This document shows, in pieces, positions 12,696 through 25,264 of a DNA stretch of 64,000 nucleotides (position 1 is its first letter; the number at the start of each line of letters is the position of its first letter). The stretch lies in assembly GCA_947561715.1 (NCBI GenBank), contig OX387199.1, positions 6,267,001 through 6,331,000 of the forward strand. The letters are read 5' to 3'. This stretch comes from Ascidia mentula (taxonomy: Eukaryota; Chordata; Ascidiacea; Phlebobranchia; Ascidiidae). A model generated the notes under the pieces. It saw nothing but the letters and a program-made list of their open reading frames with translations. It had not been told where the DNA came from and made no database searches. The position numbers and the translations under genes are program-made.

Positions 12696-15140
12696 GCCTT
12701 AATTAAAAGCTGACCGAATATGTGCATTTTTCTCAACAGTCGCAGTCACATTGACGAATCGGAGCTGAATGTCAAGATTGCGCAATCGCGTCCAGCCAAT
12801 CAGAGACGAACAAAGGTTGTTTGTTTGTTCTTCGAGCGGTCGTTTGAAACACTTTCAAGCTGGGTCAATTTTCCTTCATCGAACACGTTTTCCGAGAATC
12901 GAATATCGCGATAAAGGTGAAAATATAATTGTTCCCTGGCAAGGTGATGCGTTTGCACTTTGAACCCCTACCATTAAATGAGCTGCAAATGACCTGATAT
13001 CATAAGGGTGGAATTTGTTTTCGTACATCATAAATTATTGGCAAAATTGTTTTTTGAAATCTTTTAGATGTTTATGCAGGGCACAGATGATATTGGCTTA
13101 AATATGAATATTATGAATCTGCGCGAGACACACATGGGAATATCGGCTTACGACGAGAAGTTAAACTTACTGTATTTTATTTTTATTAGTTTTGTAGACA
13201 TTCACGGTTAACAGACAAATCGGTTGTATTTTCCACCATAAACCGGGTTTGGTGCAAGGTTTCCACTTTCTCCACTTTGGCGAAGTTTCCACTTTCTTCA
13301 CTTTATTATTCAGCACGCTGGTGGGAAAAAAGCTATGAAAAAATATATACTCGGAAGCGCCATCTAACGGCAAATTACCTTAAATAAAACTCGCCACTTG
13401 GATTAATAATACAAAAAGCAAAAGCAGATGTAGGTTTGGACAAGATAAGTGGTGTAATAATTTTTTGGTTGTAGAATGTCATACAAAGAGTTGGTGAAAC
13501 TGCCTAACATTCACAAAACGTGATGTTTTGAGGATATATCCAACCGGCATACGAATAAAATAAAAGAGATAAGTATTTTTGTTCTGTGCTATCGTGGGGA
13601 TTTGGTTCAGACCTCCAAACATTCAAGCGTAATTATTAATTGTTTTGGGCCTTTTTCTTCGTTCATTTGCGAGAATGTCCTTCTGTTTTCAGTTTAGAGC
13701 ATATTCGGGAGTATGACCAGCATACATATTATTGTTCCTCGTTAGTGGAAACGCAGGTTTACTCGATGGGCATTAAGCTTCATACACTGGAGGTGGTTGG
13801 CGTGGGAATGACTAATATCAGGATGTCATGACGATTGAGGTTTTCAAATAGTTATCACAACAAGCACTTAGTTTTTTGTAGTGGGATGCGGAAATCGTTG
13901 CAGCCGCGCGAAACACACAAGCCATGAAAATCTACATTCTCGGAAGCGCTATCGAACGGCGAATTACCTCAAAGAAAACTCGACACTTGAATTCATATTA
14001 CAAAAAGCAAAAGCAGATGTAAATTTGGACAAGTTAAGTGGTATAATAATATTTTAGTTAATGTCATACAAAGAATTAGTGAAACTGCAACATTCAAAAA
14101 ACGTGATGATTTGAGGATCTGCCCAACGTCAGTCCAGACCACGATTACATATCCTGTTTCACGTTATATATTAACATTTGTTTTTTCAAGTCATCTCACA
14201 GTTGAATGTGAAAGCAAATACGATTTTTTTTGGAACGCGTCAATTGAAACAGAGTATGTAATGTTGTATATTATGTACTTTGTTCGAAAAGTATCCTTTT
14301 AAAAGCTGGCCAAGACACTGCAATGCGATGGAACCTTTTTGCACAACAACAAACTTGTGACCAATCTAAATAAAGCCAGCATACGAACAAAATAGAAGAG
14401 ATAAATGTAAAACGTCATTCACCAATGACTGTCATTATCGATATGCTAACGTGATTTATGCTTCTTATCCCACTCCTCTCTCCTTCTATTTTTAGTTTAG
14501 ATCAAAGCCTGTTTATATCAAGCACGCAGAATTGCATAACATTTGTGGAGTCAATAAATTACAGAATGTTGTTCCACTTAAAATATCAACGCAATAATGT
14601 TTCAAGCAATGGCATGATTGGCAGGATCGCCCCACTACGCAGGTCCTTACTTGGCGACCACAGATATCATATCACTTAAAATGTGTTATGTATGTACCTA
14701 CCAGCTAAAGAGGTTCAAAATCGTCAAAAGCGCAGGTTTTGGACGTAGCAGTTAAACATTGCAGTTAATGATGCAGCACCCTTAGCATGTATGTGGTTTA
14801 AGGTTGGTTTAACATGTACTGGTTAGGTTTATCGTTATACATTGAACAAAATATAATTGCTACCACTTATTACATATTATTTCACATTTAAATGCACACG
14901 CTTTCTGGCAATAAATTTTCTGTTCAAATTTTTAACCACATTGTTGGATTTTTTGTCAATCCATAAAGGCCGACTCGCATATAGTAGTGGGCGTTCAACT
15001 AATCGACCGTTGATGTCGCATATAGCTTAAAATAACAATATTTCATCATACACAGGTGGGCATCGTAGGCGGATATGACTGTTGTGTATTACGTACTATT
15101 CCATTAATTCAGCCACCAATGCTTTGTTCCACAGTCTGTG
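12696..15140. repeat. intergenic repeat unit alpha, copy 3
   Basis: Same unit as 9873-12507, with several small deletions (for example near 13290 and near 14400). It runs on without a break into the 5' flank of gene B. Confidence 0.8.
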
Positions 15141-15360
15141 AACACATCGCATAAGCAAAGAAAGTGATTTGAGGTCGGATGCATTGATAAAATTGTGTTT
15201 GCTTCAGCTGAATAGAATGGTTGAAATGTGAAAGCTTTTGTGAAGAAATCAACAAAACAATAAACTTGCTGCACAAAAATAACATTCAATAAATTTGCTT
15301 TCGTTACATATTTAGTTACAAAAGTGTAGTCAGTTCGTGAAAAGAACCTTCTTTCAACCA

Positions 15361-16883
15361 ATGTCAATGAGCCAGAGTAGCCAAGAAATGGACCATTATC
15401 CAAAAAACAAGAACATCGGAGTAGCCCATATATTCAACAACACTTACTTTCAAGGTAAGTAGTGTTTGAGTGGCCCGGGGTTAGTTTAATACTTGGTGGT
15501 ATAAGTGAAATATTGGGTTGGATGTTTGGTTTTAGGCCTCAAGACGGAGAGAAGAGGAGCTGAAAAGGACGTGTATGGATTGACAAATTTGCTCGATGAT
15601 CTTGGTTACAAAACGACGCCCCATAACAACTTAAATTTATCAAAATTCAATGAGGTGAGGTTCTTGTAAAAATAACTTATTAACGACATATCCAAAGAAA
15701 TCAAAATTTGTTATTCCAGATATTAGACGATATTGCCAAATCTGATTTGTCGAAAGAAAGCAGCTTAATCATGGTCTTTGCCTCTCATGGCGATGGAAGT
15801 CATATTCTGCTGAGTGATGGAAGATACTTTATTGATGACATATTCAACAAATTTCGGGGACACAACTGCCCAAAGCTACTCAATAAGCCCAAAGTTTTTA
15901 TTTTTCAGGCATGGCTTTACGCACATGATGTTTTTACTTTGTTAAAACAGTTTAAGTGACAAAGCGGTTGTCTGTCATTATCTGATACGAGCGCAGTCGT
16001 CTGATATTCAGATTTGGCAAAAACTGCTATATCCGTGATTATATGGGCAACATATGAACTAGTTTTTAGCTGTCAATTCACCCAATATACTGTAGGCCCC
16101 AAACACTATTGTTTTGTATTTATGTATATATAAAAATATGTCAATTCGAAATTATATTCCAGGCATGTCGTGGCCCGAGAAGTGAGGTTCCTGTACAAGA
16201 AACCAAACATGTTATACACGAAAGAGATGTCGTAGCTTTCATAGGGTCAGAATCTTGCAACGAAACTATGGATCTTGTGTGTGAAGACGGGGTTGGAATC
16301 AAATCACTACCCGCTGGGTCTGATTTCTTAATTTGCAACTCTTCCTGTCAAGGTTTGAACTGTTTTCATATGGAGTCTGACTACGACAAAGACTATGGTT
16401 AGTTACTTGGGGCCTTTTAACACTTTCCACAGGGTATGCTTCTTATCGCGACGTCAATAAAGGTTCGTGGTACATTCAAACCCTGATTGATGTGTTTCGT
16501 CAATACTTTGAAGGTACAATAATATTATTTATACATTATGTGGCTATGGATATAATTTACCATTTTTTTGTTGCAACGAAGGACGTTTACCCGATCACTA
16601 CGACATTACATGCCTGCTCACAATCGTGTCCAAACAAGTGGCCGAAATGGAAGGGTTAACCGTATGGGGGAAAAACATACGAAACGACACCCGCCTGGAC
16701 ACTGTAACAGGAGATGATCTCCTTCTGAAGCAGATGCCAGCATTTACGTCCAGTCTAACCAAGTTATTTTTTCTGCCACAACAGTCTAGTCTAACACTTA
16801 GGGGTAAAAGGGGTGACACGAAAAACCCGTTGAATGAAAGCAAAACTCCTCGAAAAAAAAGAAAAAGGAAAGGTGCACTTTAA
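15361..16883 (+). CDS. class A caspase, six exons, 324 aa (gene B)
   Basis: Tandem duplicate of gene A, offset by about 9.87 kb. Exons: 15361-15454, 15536-15654, 15720-15908, 16163-16352, 16433-16513, 16582-16883, summing to 975 nt without stops. It has His94 in FASHGDG, Cys136 in QACRG, Arg203 in SYRDVNKGSWYIQ and the tail LTKLFFLPQQ. The C-terminal extension is strongly basic (TPRKKRKRKGAL), unlike gene A, and could act as a nuclear localisation signal. Intron 3 has a GC donor (CAG|GCATGG), as in gene A. The interdomain linker differs from A and contains HERD and ETMD candidate cleavage sites. The short N-terminus marks it as executioner-like. Confidence 0.88.
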
Positions 16884-18848
16884 CTGGCTAAAAAGCCAAC
16901 ACCATGTTATAAAAATCGTTTTGGGAGACCATGTTATCAATTGTAAGACACTCTTGCCTCAAACCTTACCAGTACGTACACTTTAAATATGCTAGAATAA
17001 CTAAAGAATTTTTAGACTTCAATTTTTAGGAATTAAATGTTAATGTTGAAAGAAAACTTAATTTAGGCTGTTTGTGTGATTACGTTGACTAATAACATAT
17101 GTCTTTCCGCAAACTTTGTCCAGAGACATTATGGGTCATATCAATATATTCTTGTTGTACATATTAATAACACTCACCCATGACAATCAACAATGTCATT
17201 TTGTTGATTTGGATATCGCGTAAATTTGTTGCTTGTTGTTTTGTACTTTTACCCGATTCTACATTATTTCATCAGCATGTACTACGACATATTTGTTCAA
17301 AAATAATTTGTAAAATTTTCAGTGCATTGAGTTCCAGCGATAAATATATGTATATTAATCGGAATAAACGACTATGGTTATTATATTAATGTGGTAATTT
17401 ATAATGGACATATTATTAATCCCGGGGTGGACAGGAAGTATATTTTTGAGGTCATGGTTATCATGTACAAACGTACTTGCAACCGAAGTATTAACACATA
17501 AATAATATTATAGCGCTCCCTCGGACATTGACATTCGTAGATAAAACAAATTGTGCAGTAGAAAATAACTACTTCCGAAAAGTTCCTTGAATCCAAAAAA
17601 GACGAGCTTGATTTAACAAAGTCGTTCAAAAAGATGATTTACAAAACGACGTCTTTCACGATTGTCAAGTCAGTGCAACTGTCAAGTCGTTCATTTCCAC
17701 ATTCAAAAAGCTGTAACTTTAACGAGCTGATAGGCATTCTACTAACGCCTGGTCAACAAGACTTTCTTCGTTGATAACGAAATTACGTTTGGACATTGCT
17801 TTGTATGTACCTGACTGTATGCCTTTATACGACTATCTATAGGTTGAATTCATTATGCAGGTGTCAATGTGTATAGGCTTGTATGCCAATCTTGCGATAA
17901 CAGCAATCAAGAAACTTAATTCATCCTGCGATGCCATTATAGGTTTGAAACTGACGTGTTTAGAGTAGAAATTTGTTCTTTTCATTGGCGAAAAAGTATT
18001 TAAACCGTCTGGGGGCTTGCCGGTCTAAAATATGTATCTTGACTCGAGCTGTATTACGCGTGGTTAGGTCAATTGCATTTCAGCATAAAGCATGAAAAGT
18101 ACTCGTTTTGGCGCAAGCAGAATTTCTGCGGCACATTTTTTTTCTTTTGTCGCTTTCTTTTTGCCGCAAGGTGTCGCCTTTGGACGCAACACTATAAAGG
18201 TGCTAATGGATCTTGTAATATAACATTATTGGAGGTTTGTTTAATGAGTTGTTATGAGTCAAATATTTTCTAACAAACAAACAAGCACCAATCAACTCAC
18301 CTGATTCTGTATTCTGTAACATCAATGGTCTACATACAATTTTTATTGAAAAGTTTATTATTAGTTATATATTCCTGCGAGCGGGTGACACTCATATATA
18401 ATTAACATACACAAAGCGTACAACAAGAAGTGTTTCCACGCGCAAAGTTTGCCTTCGTCTAATCGAGTATTCTATCCAGTGTAAAAATTAGTTTTACTCC
18501 ACCGCTCTTAATTAAACTCTAGAAGCCCAAAAATTAGTCAATAGCGTTTGATAAAGGTTATATTTCGCGTAAGCATAACATATATACATTGTAGAGTAGA
18601 AGGCGGGACGTCTCATTGCTCAGCAATTTGCAAAGCATGCCTTGACTGCGATGCCAGTGAACCTTATATGCAATGGGGTACACATGGTATTAACACAACA
18701 ATGGAACAAAGCATATGCCTAAGCAGCAAACTTTTATAAATATACAAGCCGATATAGGGGAAGACGTGCAATTATTCATGTACAATTTTTCCAAACAATT
18801 GTGTTTTCATCAGAGGATATCCCTTTTAGTACAGCGTAAGTGGAATGC
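16884..18848. repeat. duplicated 3' flank between convergent caspases, copy 2
   Basis: Matches 7014-8993 almost throughout with small indels. No independent gene is recognised. Confidence 0.75.
17363..17368 (+). terminator. polyadenylation signal AATAAA for gene B
   Basis: AATAAA about 480 bases after the stop codon, at the position homologous to that of gene A. Confidence 0.5.
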
Positions 18849-19687
18849 CTACTTCTTCGGTAAGAAGTACAACTTTCTGAAAGTGGAAGTGAAGGTTGGC
18901 ATTTGCTTGGCAGTTGTACCATGAAATTTCGCAGACCATTCAGCCACTTGATATGACACCATGGTAAGTAGACGAATGAAATCACTTCCATCCTCCACTT
19001 TTCCTTCATGCGAAAGACTGATGTTAAACCTTCCATTTTACACAAACATTTTAAAACATCTTTTTAACACACTTTGTATGTCTTTGAATACGTAATTTCT
19101 ATACTGTTGTAAATGGTGGATAAATTCACTACAGGGTTGCCTAATGACGACTTATTTTCCACATTGTTTCATCATGTGTATTTTTTCAGAAATGAAACTG
19201 AAAAAGTATTGTGACACATTAGTTGCAACAATAATAATTTCGATTTAAAGACAAAAAATGAACTTGTTAGAGAGGAAATTTAATCTTCTTGTACTCAAGT
19301 TTAAAATTAAAAATTAAACAAAAAAGTAATATATTAGCTGCAAATGTAAGCAGTCATACTTAAATTTTTCCCGAAACACGTAATTTTAACTGTGTAGTTG
19401 CCGTAACGTACCATCCAAGTATTCTTGCACCACTTTGACCAAATGTTGAATGTAGATTGAAACAGTTTTCCGGTTCCGAAAACTCACAAAACCTACAACC
19501 GTTTTTGTGTTACGTGTTATGGAAAGGTGTTTTTCGTGTGTAGGGAAATACCTTTGTTTGTTGAGGTGCAAACCAACATATCTGAACTGCCAGGAATCGC
19601 TTTCAAATCCACTCCATCTTCTTCAATATCTTCCAGTTCGTCGGTCATTAGATCACTAGGACCTTCGATCTTATGACCTCTGCAAGC
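18849..19687 (-). pseudogene. class G caspase fragment, exons 4-6 only (G3)
   Basis: Exons 19552-19687, 19412-19492 and 18849-19003 have the canonical class G lengths of 136, 81 and 155 and an open frame ending FLPKK. Upstream it passes into alpha copy 4 at the same junction as G1, so exons 1-3 are absent. Exon 5 reads NRKTVSIYIQ, so the usual Gly of GS is Val. A 5'-truncated duplicate of G1. Confidence 0.8.
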
Positions 19688-19729
19688 CTGTAAAGTCAGT
19701 GTGTGCATTGACGATCACAAAATGCTCGT

Positions 19730-21387
19730 GCCTTAATTAAAAGCTGACCGAATATGTGCATTTTTCTCAACAGTCGCAGTCACATTGACGAATCGGAGCT
19801 GAATGTCAAGATTGCGCAATCGCGTCCAGCCAATCAGAGACGAACAAAGGTTGTTTGTTTGTTCTTCGAGCGGTCGTTTGAAACACTTTCAAGCTGGGTG
19901 AATTTTCCTTCATCGAACACGTTTTCCGAGAATCGAATATCGCGATAAAGGTGAAAATATAATTGTTCCGTGGCAAGGTGATGCGTTTGCCCTTTGAACC
20001 CCTACCATTAAATGAGCTGCAAATGACCTGATATCATAAGGGTGGAATTGGTTTTCGTACATCATAAATTATTGGCAAAATTGTTTTTTGAAATCTTTTA
20101 GAAGTTTATGCAGGGAACAGTTGATATTGGCTTAAATATGAATATTATGAATCTGCTCGAGACACACATGGGAATATCGGCTGACAACGAGGAGTTAAAC
20201 TTACTGTATTTTATTTTTGTTAGTTTTGTAGACATTCACGGTTAACAGATAGATCGGTTGTATTTTCCGCCATAAACCGGGTTTGGTGCAAGATATCCAC
20301 TTTCTCCACTTTGGCGAAGACCACTTGATAAGACCGTTTACATTTATTCAATTTGTTTTTCCGGCAAGCAATAGTTATCTTAGCGGTCCTTGACGACTGT
20401 ACTATGCGACCACGAATTAAAATATTATTCAGCACGCAGGTGTGGAAAAAGCTATGAAAAGAATATATATACTCGGAAGCGCCATCTAACGGCAAATTAC
20501 CTCAAATAAAACTCGACACTTGAATTAATATTACAAAAAGCAAAAGAAGATGTAAGTTTGGACAAGATAAGTGGTATAATAATGTTTTAGTTGTAGAAAG
20601 TCATACAAAGAGTTGGTAAAACTGCAACATTCATAAAACGTGATGCTTTGAGGATATATCCAACCAGCATACGAATAATATATTAGAGATAAGTATTTTT
20701 GTTCTGAGCACTTGTGGGGATTTGGGGATTATTATTCCATTAGCCAAGTAGAAAGCACGGGTAATTCTCTCCGTCATCCAGAATATATTTGATGCAAAAA
20801 TTGCATTTTAAAATTTTGGGGATAATTAAGTTGTAAACCCATGTCAATTGTTGTGAAGGAAAAATGGAGGATGGAAGTGATTTTATTCGTCTGCTCACCA
20901 TGGTGTCAAACGAAGTGGCTAACTGGTCTGAGACATACAATGGTGAACCTGCCAAGCAAATGCCAACTTTTACTTCCACTTTCTGAAAGTTGTACTTCTT
21001 GCCAAAGAAATAGGTATTCCAAGGACATGCCAACAAGGAGTTCCTCGCTGAAAACCCACGTATTTGGAAAAATTGTACATGAATAATTTGGTTCAGACCT
21101 CCTAACATTCAAGCGTAATAATTAATTATCTTGGGCCTTTCTCTTCGTTCATTTGCGAAAATGTCCTTCTATTTTCAGTTTATAGCATATTCGGGAGTAT
21201 GACCAGCATACATATTATTGTTCCTCGTTTGTGGGAACGTAGGTTTACTCGGTGGGCATTAGGCTTCATGCACTGGTGGTGATTGACATAGAAGTGTTAA
21301 TAATATCAGGATGTCATGACGGTTGAGGTTTTCAAATAGGTATCACAACAAACACTTAGTTTTCCTATGTTTTTTGTAGTGGGAGGC
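19730..21387. repeat. intergenic repeat unit alpha, copy 4 (truncated and interrupted)
   Basis: Matches the first half of the other alpha copies. It is interrupted at about 20727-21080 by an inserted orphan class G exon with flanks, resumes with the TTTGGTTCAGACCTCC block, and loses homology near 21387. Confidence 0.7.
20859..21013 (+). pseudogene. orphan class G caspase exon 6
   Basis: A 155-base segment in plus orientation, opposite to all other class G copies, homologous to exon 6. It retains an acceptor-like GTGAAG, then GSDFIRLLTMVS, later KQMPTFTSTF, and the terminal LPKK-stop context. A TGA replaces the Arg codon after TSTF, nine codons before the usual stop. No other class G exon is adjacent. 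It sits inside alpha copy 4. Confidence 0.75.
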
Positions 21388-22348
21388 GCGAGTCAGTAGA
21401 GTTATGTTTGGATTGAGTGTTTAAAGAGGAACTGAGTCATGTTGCTCGACCGAACGGAGGAGTTTTCATGCCACACACAACACGCATTTCCTGGTTATAT
21501 GTTTTGAAAGATGTAGTTTGATAGCGTTGTTGAAGCACGATACAAAGAATGCTTGCGGTAAATTCTCCATATATATATGTTGTATACAACACAATGACAA
21601 CATTACTATTATATATTATTTCGTGATTCAACAACAGTAAAAAAATTCAACAATAAAAAAAATATTTTATAAATCGCTTGTGTGTATTAGCTGTTTTACC
21701 AGCAACGTTTCAAACATTGTAATAGTTGTACTGGATGATCACCCGACAGCAGGTTACAGTAACTGTGAAAAACTGTCGTTAGTTGATCTGATAAGTGGTT
21801 AGTTTAGTTTAACTGAAGCAGGAAGTTTAGGCTGCATTCGAATACCAAAAATACATTCTTGCTCACTTTGTGTGATAAATATCTACTAATTTGGTTATTA
21901 TTAAGTCAAAAGGGGTCTTTAAATTGCCGAACCATAAAGCGAAACACGTAACTTCATACATGCTTTTTGAAATATAATGTAGCTTGCGTTTTATTAAACC
22001 ATTTCTGAAATTTCATCCTAACATGATGCAGGTAAACGCTCAAGCGGATTGGTGTAGGTGGATATGACGGCTGTGCATTCAGGCATTTTTACTGAATTCG
22101 CCCACTAATGTTATGTACTAATACACGTCCTGTGTATAAACGCTTTAGTAGAGCCTTGGTTAAGGTTGGGCAACTTATATTACCGCCTGATACCAAAGAG
22201 GGTAAAATGTAAAGGTTATGATAGGAAACATTTTCTTATAGAAGCCAGGAAAATACATTCACCTTGTGCTTTTTTATATTTACATCTATAGTTACATGTG
22301 TGAAAAGCTTTGCAGAAACTATATAAAGCGTGTACAACAAACTAAGAA
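21388..22348. other. 5' flank of gene C
   Basis: Mostly unlike the alpha unit, although the closing part near 22035-22110 resembles the sequence upstream of genes A and B (GTAGG(T/C)GGATATGAC). It presumably holds the promoter and 5' UTR of gene C. No gene of its own is seen. Confidence 0.4.
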
Positions 22349-23866
22349 ATGGAGCAGTACAAAGACTACGAAAAAATCGGGGTGGCTCATATCTTTAACA
22401 ATAGTTCCTTTCAATGTAATGACTGCATTTGTTTCCATTTAATATCCTAAGTTAGATAATCAATAACTTTACGAATTAGATCTAAAGACGGTGAGAAGAG
22501 GATCAGAAAAAGATCTGAGAGGATTGACAAATTTGTTTGACGAAATTGGGTACAAAACAACGCCCCACACTGATCTAAGTTTATCGAAATTCAATGAGGC
22601 AAAATTACCTATCTGCAGTTTATTATTCTGTATCATAATTTAACTGATGTTCAATCATATCTTTTAGATATTGGACGACATCGCTGCTCAAAGTGATTTG
22701 TCAAATGCTGGCAGTTTGATCATGTTTTTTTTGTCTCACGGAGATGGGACCCATATTTTTCTCAATGATGGAAGATATTATATTGATGATATATTCAGCA
22801 AATTCAAAGGAAACATGTGTCCAGCAATGCACAATAAACCCAAAGTGTTTATATTTCAGGTATAATTTTCACCATTGTTTAGTTGCCAAAATTATACGAT
22901 TTTAAGTTCGACTGGGGAGAAAATCCATACAACCTAGCTGTGCAGGTCAACGCATAAATGCGACCCTAGGTCTAAACCTGAAACTGGGTGTACCGTATAA
23001 CAATCAATACCTCACCCATGATAAACTATAAATATACAGCACCATACAAAGTTTTTATATCCATGACCGTGGGTTAAACATTAGTCGTTTTCTAATAAGT
23101 TAAATATTTACGTTAATGGCATCCTAGGCATGTCGTGGTCTAAAAAGTGAAGTTCTTGTGGAATCAACCGGCACTGAAATCGATGAAATGGCAGCAGGAC
23201 AATTATTATCTGCCCCAGAAATTCACGTCGCAGGCAGTGCTAAGGCTTTGGATGATCTTGTGTGTGAAGACGGGGTTGGACTCAAATCACTACCCGCTGG
23301 GTCTGATTTTCTAATTGGCAACTCTTCCTGTCAAGGTTTGAACTGTTTCCATATGGAACCCGACTGTGGTAAAGACTATGATTAGTTACATAGGGCCTTT
23401 TGATACTTTCCACAGGATATGCTTCTTATCGCGACGTCAATGAAGGTTCGTGGTACATTCAAGTCCTGATTGATGTGCTTCGCCAATATTTTGAAGGTAC
23501 CTCGCGAAATGGTAATGTTTATACATGTGACTATAATTTACTTTTTTCTGTAACAATAAAGGCGGTTTACCCGATCACTACGACATCACACGCCTGCTCA
23601 CAATCGTGTCGAAACAAGTGGCCGAAATAGAATCGTGGAAAAACATACGAAACGACACCAACCTGGACACTGTACCAGAAGATGGTCTCCTTCTAAAGCA
23701 GATGCCAGCATTTACGTCCAGTCTAACCAAGTTGTTTTTTCTGCCACAACAGCCTAAACTAACCCTTGGAGGTAAAAGGCCTGCCACGGAAATCCCGTCG
23801 AATGAAAACATTATGCTCCCCCAAAAAATAAAGCCTCCAATTGTCAGATTTTTTTCTAAAACATAA
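22349..23866 (+). CDS. class A caspase, six exons, 323 aa (gene C)
   Basis: The most diverged class A paralogue. Exons: 22349-22415, 22480-22598, 22668-22859, 23128-23335, 23416-23496, 23562-23866, summing to 972 nt without stops. Exon 1 lacks the extra nine N-terminal codons of A and B and starts MEQYKDYEKIGVAHIF. It carries His86 in FLSHGDG, Cys128 in QACRG, Arg201 in SYRDVNEGSWYIQ and LTKLFFLPQQ. The interdomain linker is longer than in A or B, with candidate sites TEID and KALD. Intron 3 has a normal GT donor, but intron 2 begins GC (GAG|GCAAAA). It is not followed by a convergent class G gene. Confidence 0.88.
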
Positions 23867-24146
23867 TGTTAATGTTAAAAGACAACTTAATTTAGGCTGT
23901 TTGTGTGATTAACTTGATAAGGTAACATATGTCTTTCCACAAACTTTGTCCAGAGACAGTATGGTCACATCAATATATTGTTGTTACACATATTAAGAAC
24001 ATAATGTCATTTTGTTAAATTGGATATCACGTAAATTTGCTTGTTCATTGGTAACTTTACGCGATTGTACATTTTTTCATCTGCTTGCACTACGACATGT
24101 TTGTTTGAAAATAGTTTGTAAAGTTTTCAGTGCATTGATTTGTGGT

Positions 24147-24152
24147 AATAAA
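24147..24152 (+). terminator. polyadenylation signal AATAAA for gene C
   Basis: AATAAA about 280 bases after the stop, in sequence that aligns with the 3' UTRs of genes A and B. Confidence 0.45.
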
Positions 24153-24649
24153 TGTGTATATATTAAACGGAAAGAACGACAGCGGTTATTAGATTGGTGT
24201 GGTAATTTATAATAGACTTGTTATTAATCCCGGGCCGAGCAGTCAGTCTATTTTTCAGGTCATGGTTATCATGTACAAACGAACTTGCAACCGAACTATT
24301 AACCTATACAGAAGATTATAACGCTTCCTCGGACATTGACATTCGTAGACATTATAAATTGCGCAGTAGCAAATGAATACTATAACTATATAGTTATTTG
24401 TTTTGTAGCTGTATAATGTCACGCAAAATTAACTGCAATATACAAAGCAATTGTCAAACGCATACATTTCGGTAATTTTCTTGGTGACGTTTTTGTTAGG
24501 TACAATTAAAAACCTAACCTTAGTATAGAAAAAGCGTCGTGTTTCATGGCCATTTTAAGCGTGGAAATATCGGTCCAAGTTTGGGGCCGGGTTTACACTC
24601 TACAGAAAGGCGAAAATAATTGTTCCGCAGCAAGGTGATGGGTTTGCCC

Positions 24650-25101
24650 TTTAAACAAAGTTGTGACTAATCTAAATAAAACCAGCATACGAACAAAATA
24701 GTAAAGATAAGTGTTTTTGTTCTGAGCAATCGTGGGGATTTGGTTCAGACCTCCTAACATTCAAGCGTAATAATTAATTGTCTTAGGTCTCTCTTGTCGT
24801 TCATTTCCTGCAAAAATGTCCTTCTATTTACAGTTTAGAGCAAAGCCTGTTTACATCAAGCACGCAAAATTGTATTGCATTTGTGGAGCCAAAAAATTAC
24901 TCTCCACTTGAAATGTGTTATGTATATTACCTACTAGTCAAAAGACATTCAAAATTGTCAAAAGCGCAGGTGTTGGACAAGGTTCGTTGAACGTGTACTG
25001 ACAAGTTTTAACGTAATACATTGAACAAACATATTATTTCATATTTAAATACACAATTATTTGTTAATTCTGCCATTAAATTTTCTGCACAAATTTACAA
25101 C
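24650..25101. repeat. intergenic repeat unit alpha, copy 5 (tail only)
   Basis: Holds the distal part of alpha (AATCTAAATAAA, TTTGGTTCAGACCTCC and following). It is interrupted by the LTR element at 25102 and resumes at 26661 with CACATTGTTGG. Confidence 0.7.
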
Positions 25102-25264
25102 TGTATTGTTGTAGTTTATTACACAACATAAACGGAACGGAACAGCGGTGCACACTAACGTAGGTTACAATAGAATGCCCTTGACGGCACAGAGGAACAC
25201 TCATATAGGAGGGGGTCACGTGACATTACCACGTTGTACAAGCACTCATGCGAAACACACTGCA
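25102..25264 (-). repeat. 3' LTR
   Basis: 163 bases. It differs from the other LTR at three sites, which indicates a fairly recent insertion. Confidence 0.9.

Noticed and set aside
2291..21387. CRISPR-like or satellite array
   Set aside because: Repeats are kilobase-scale segmental duplications of animal genes, without short regular repeats and spacers.
21437..21634. 65-codon minus-strand ORF upstream of gene C
   Set aside because: No signature, AT-rich, no splice context; treated as chance.
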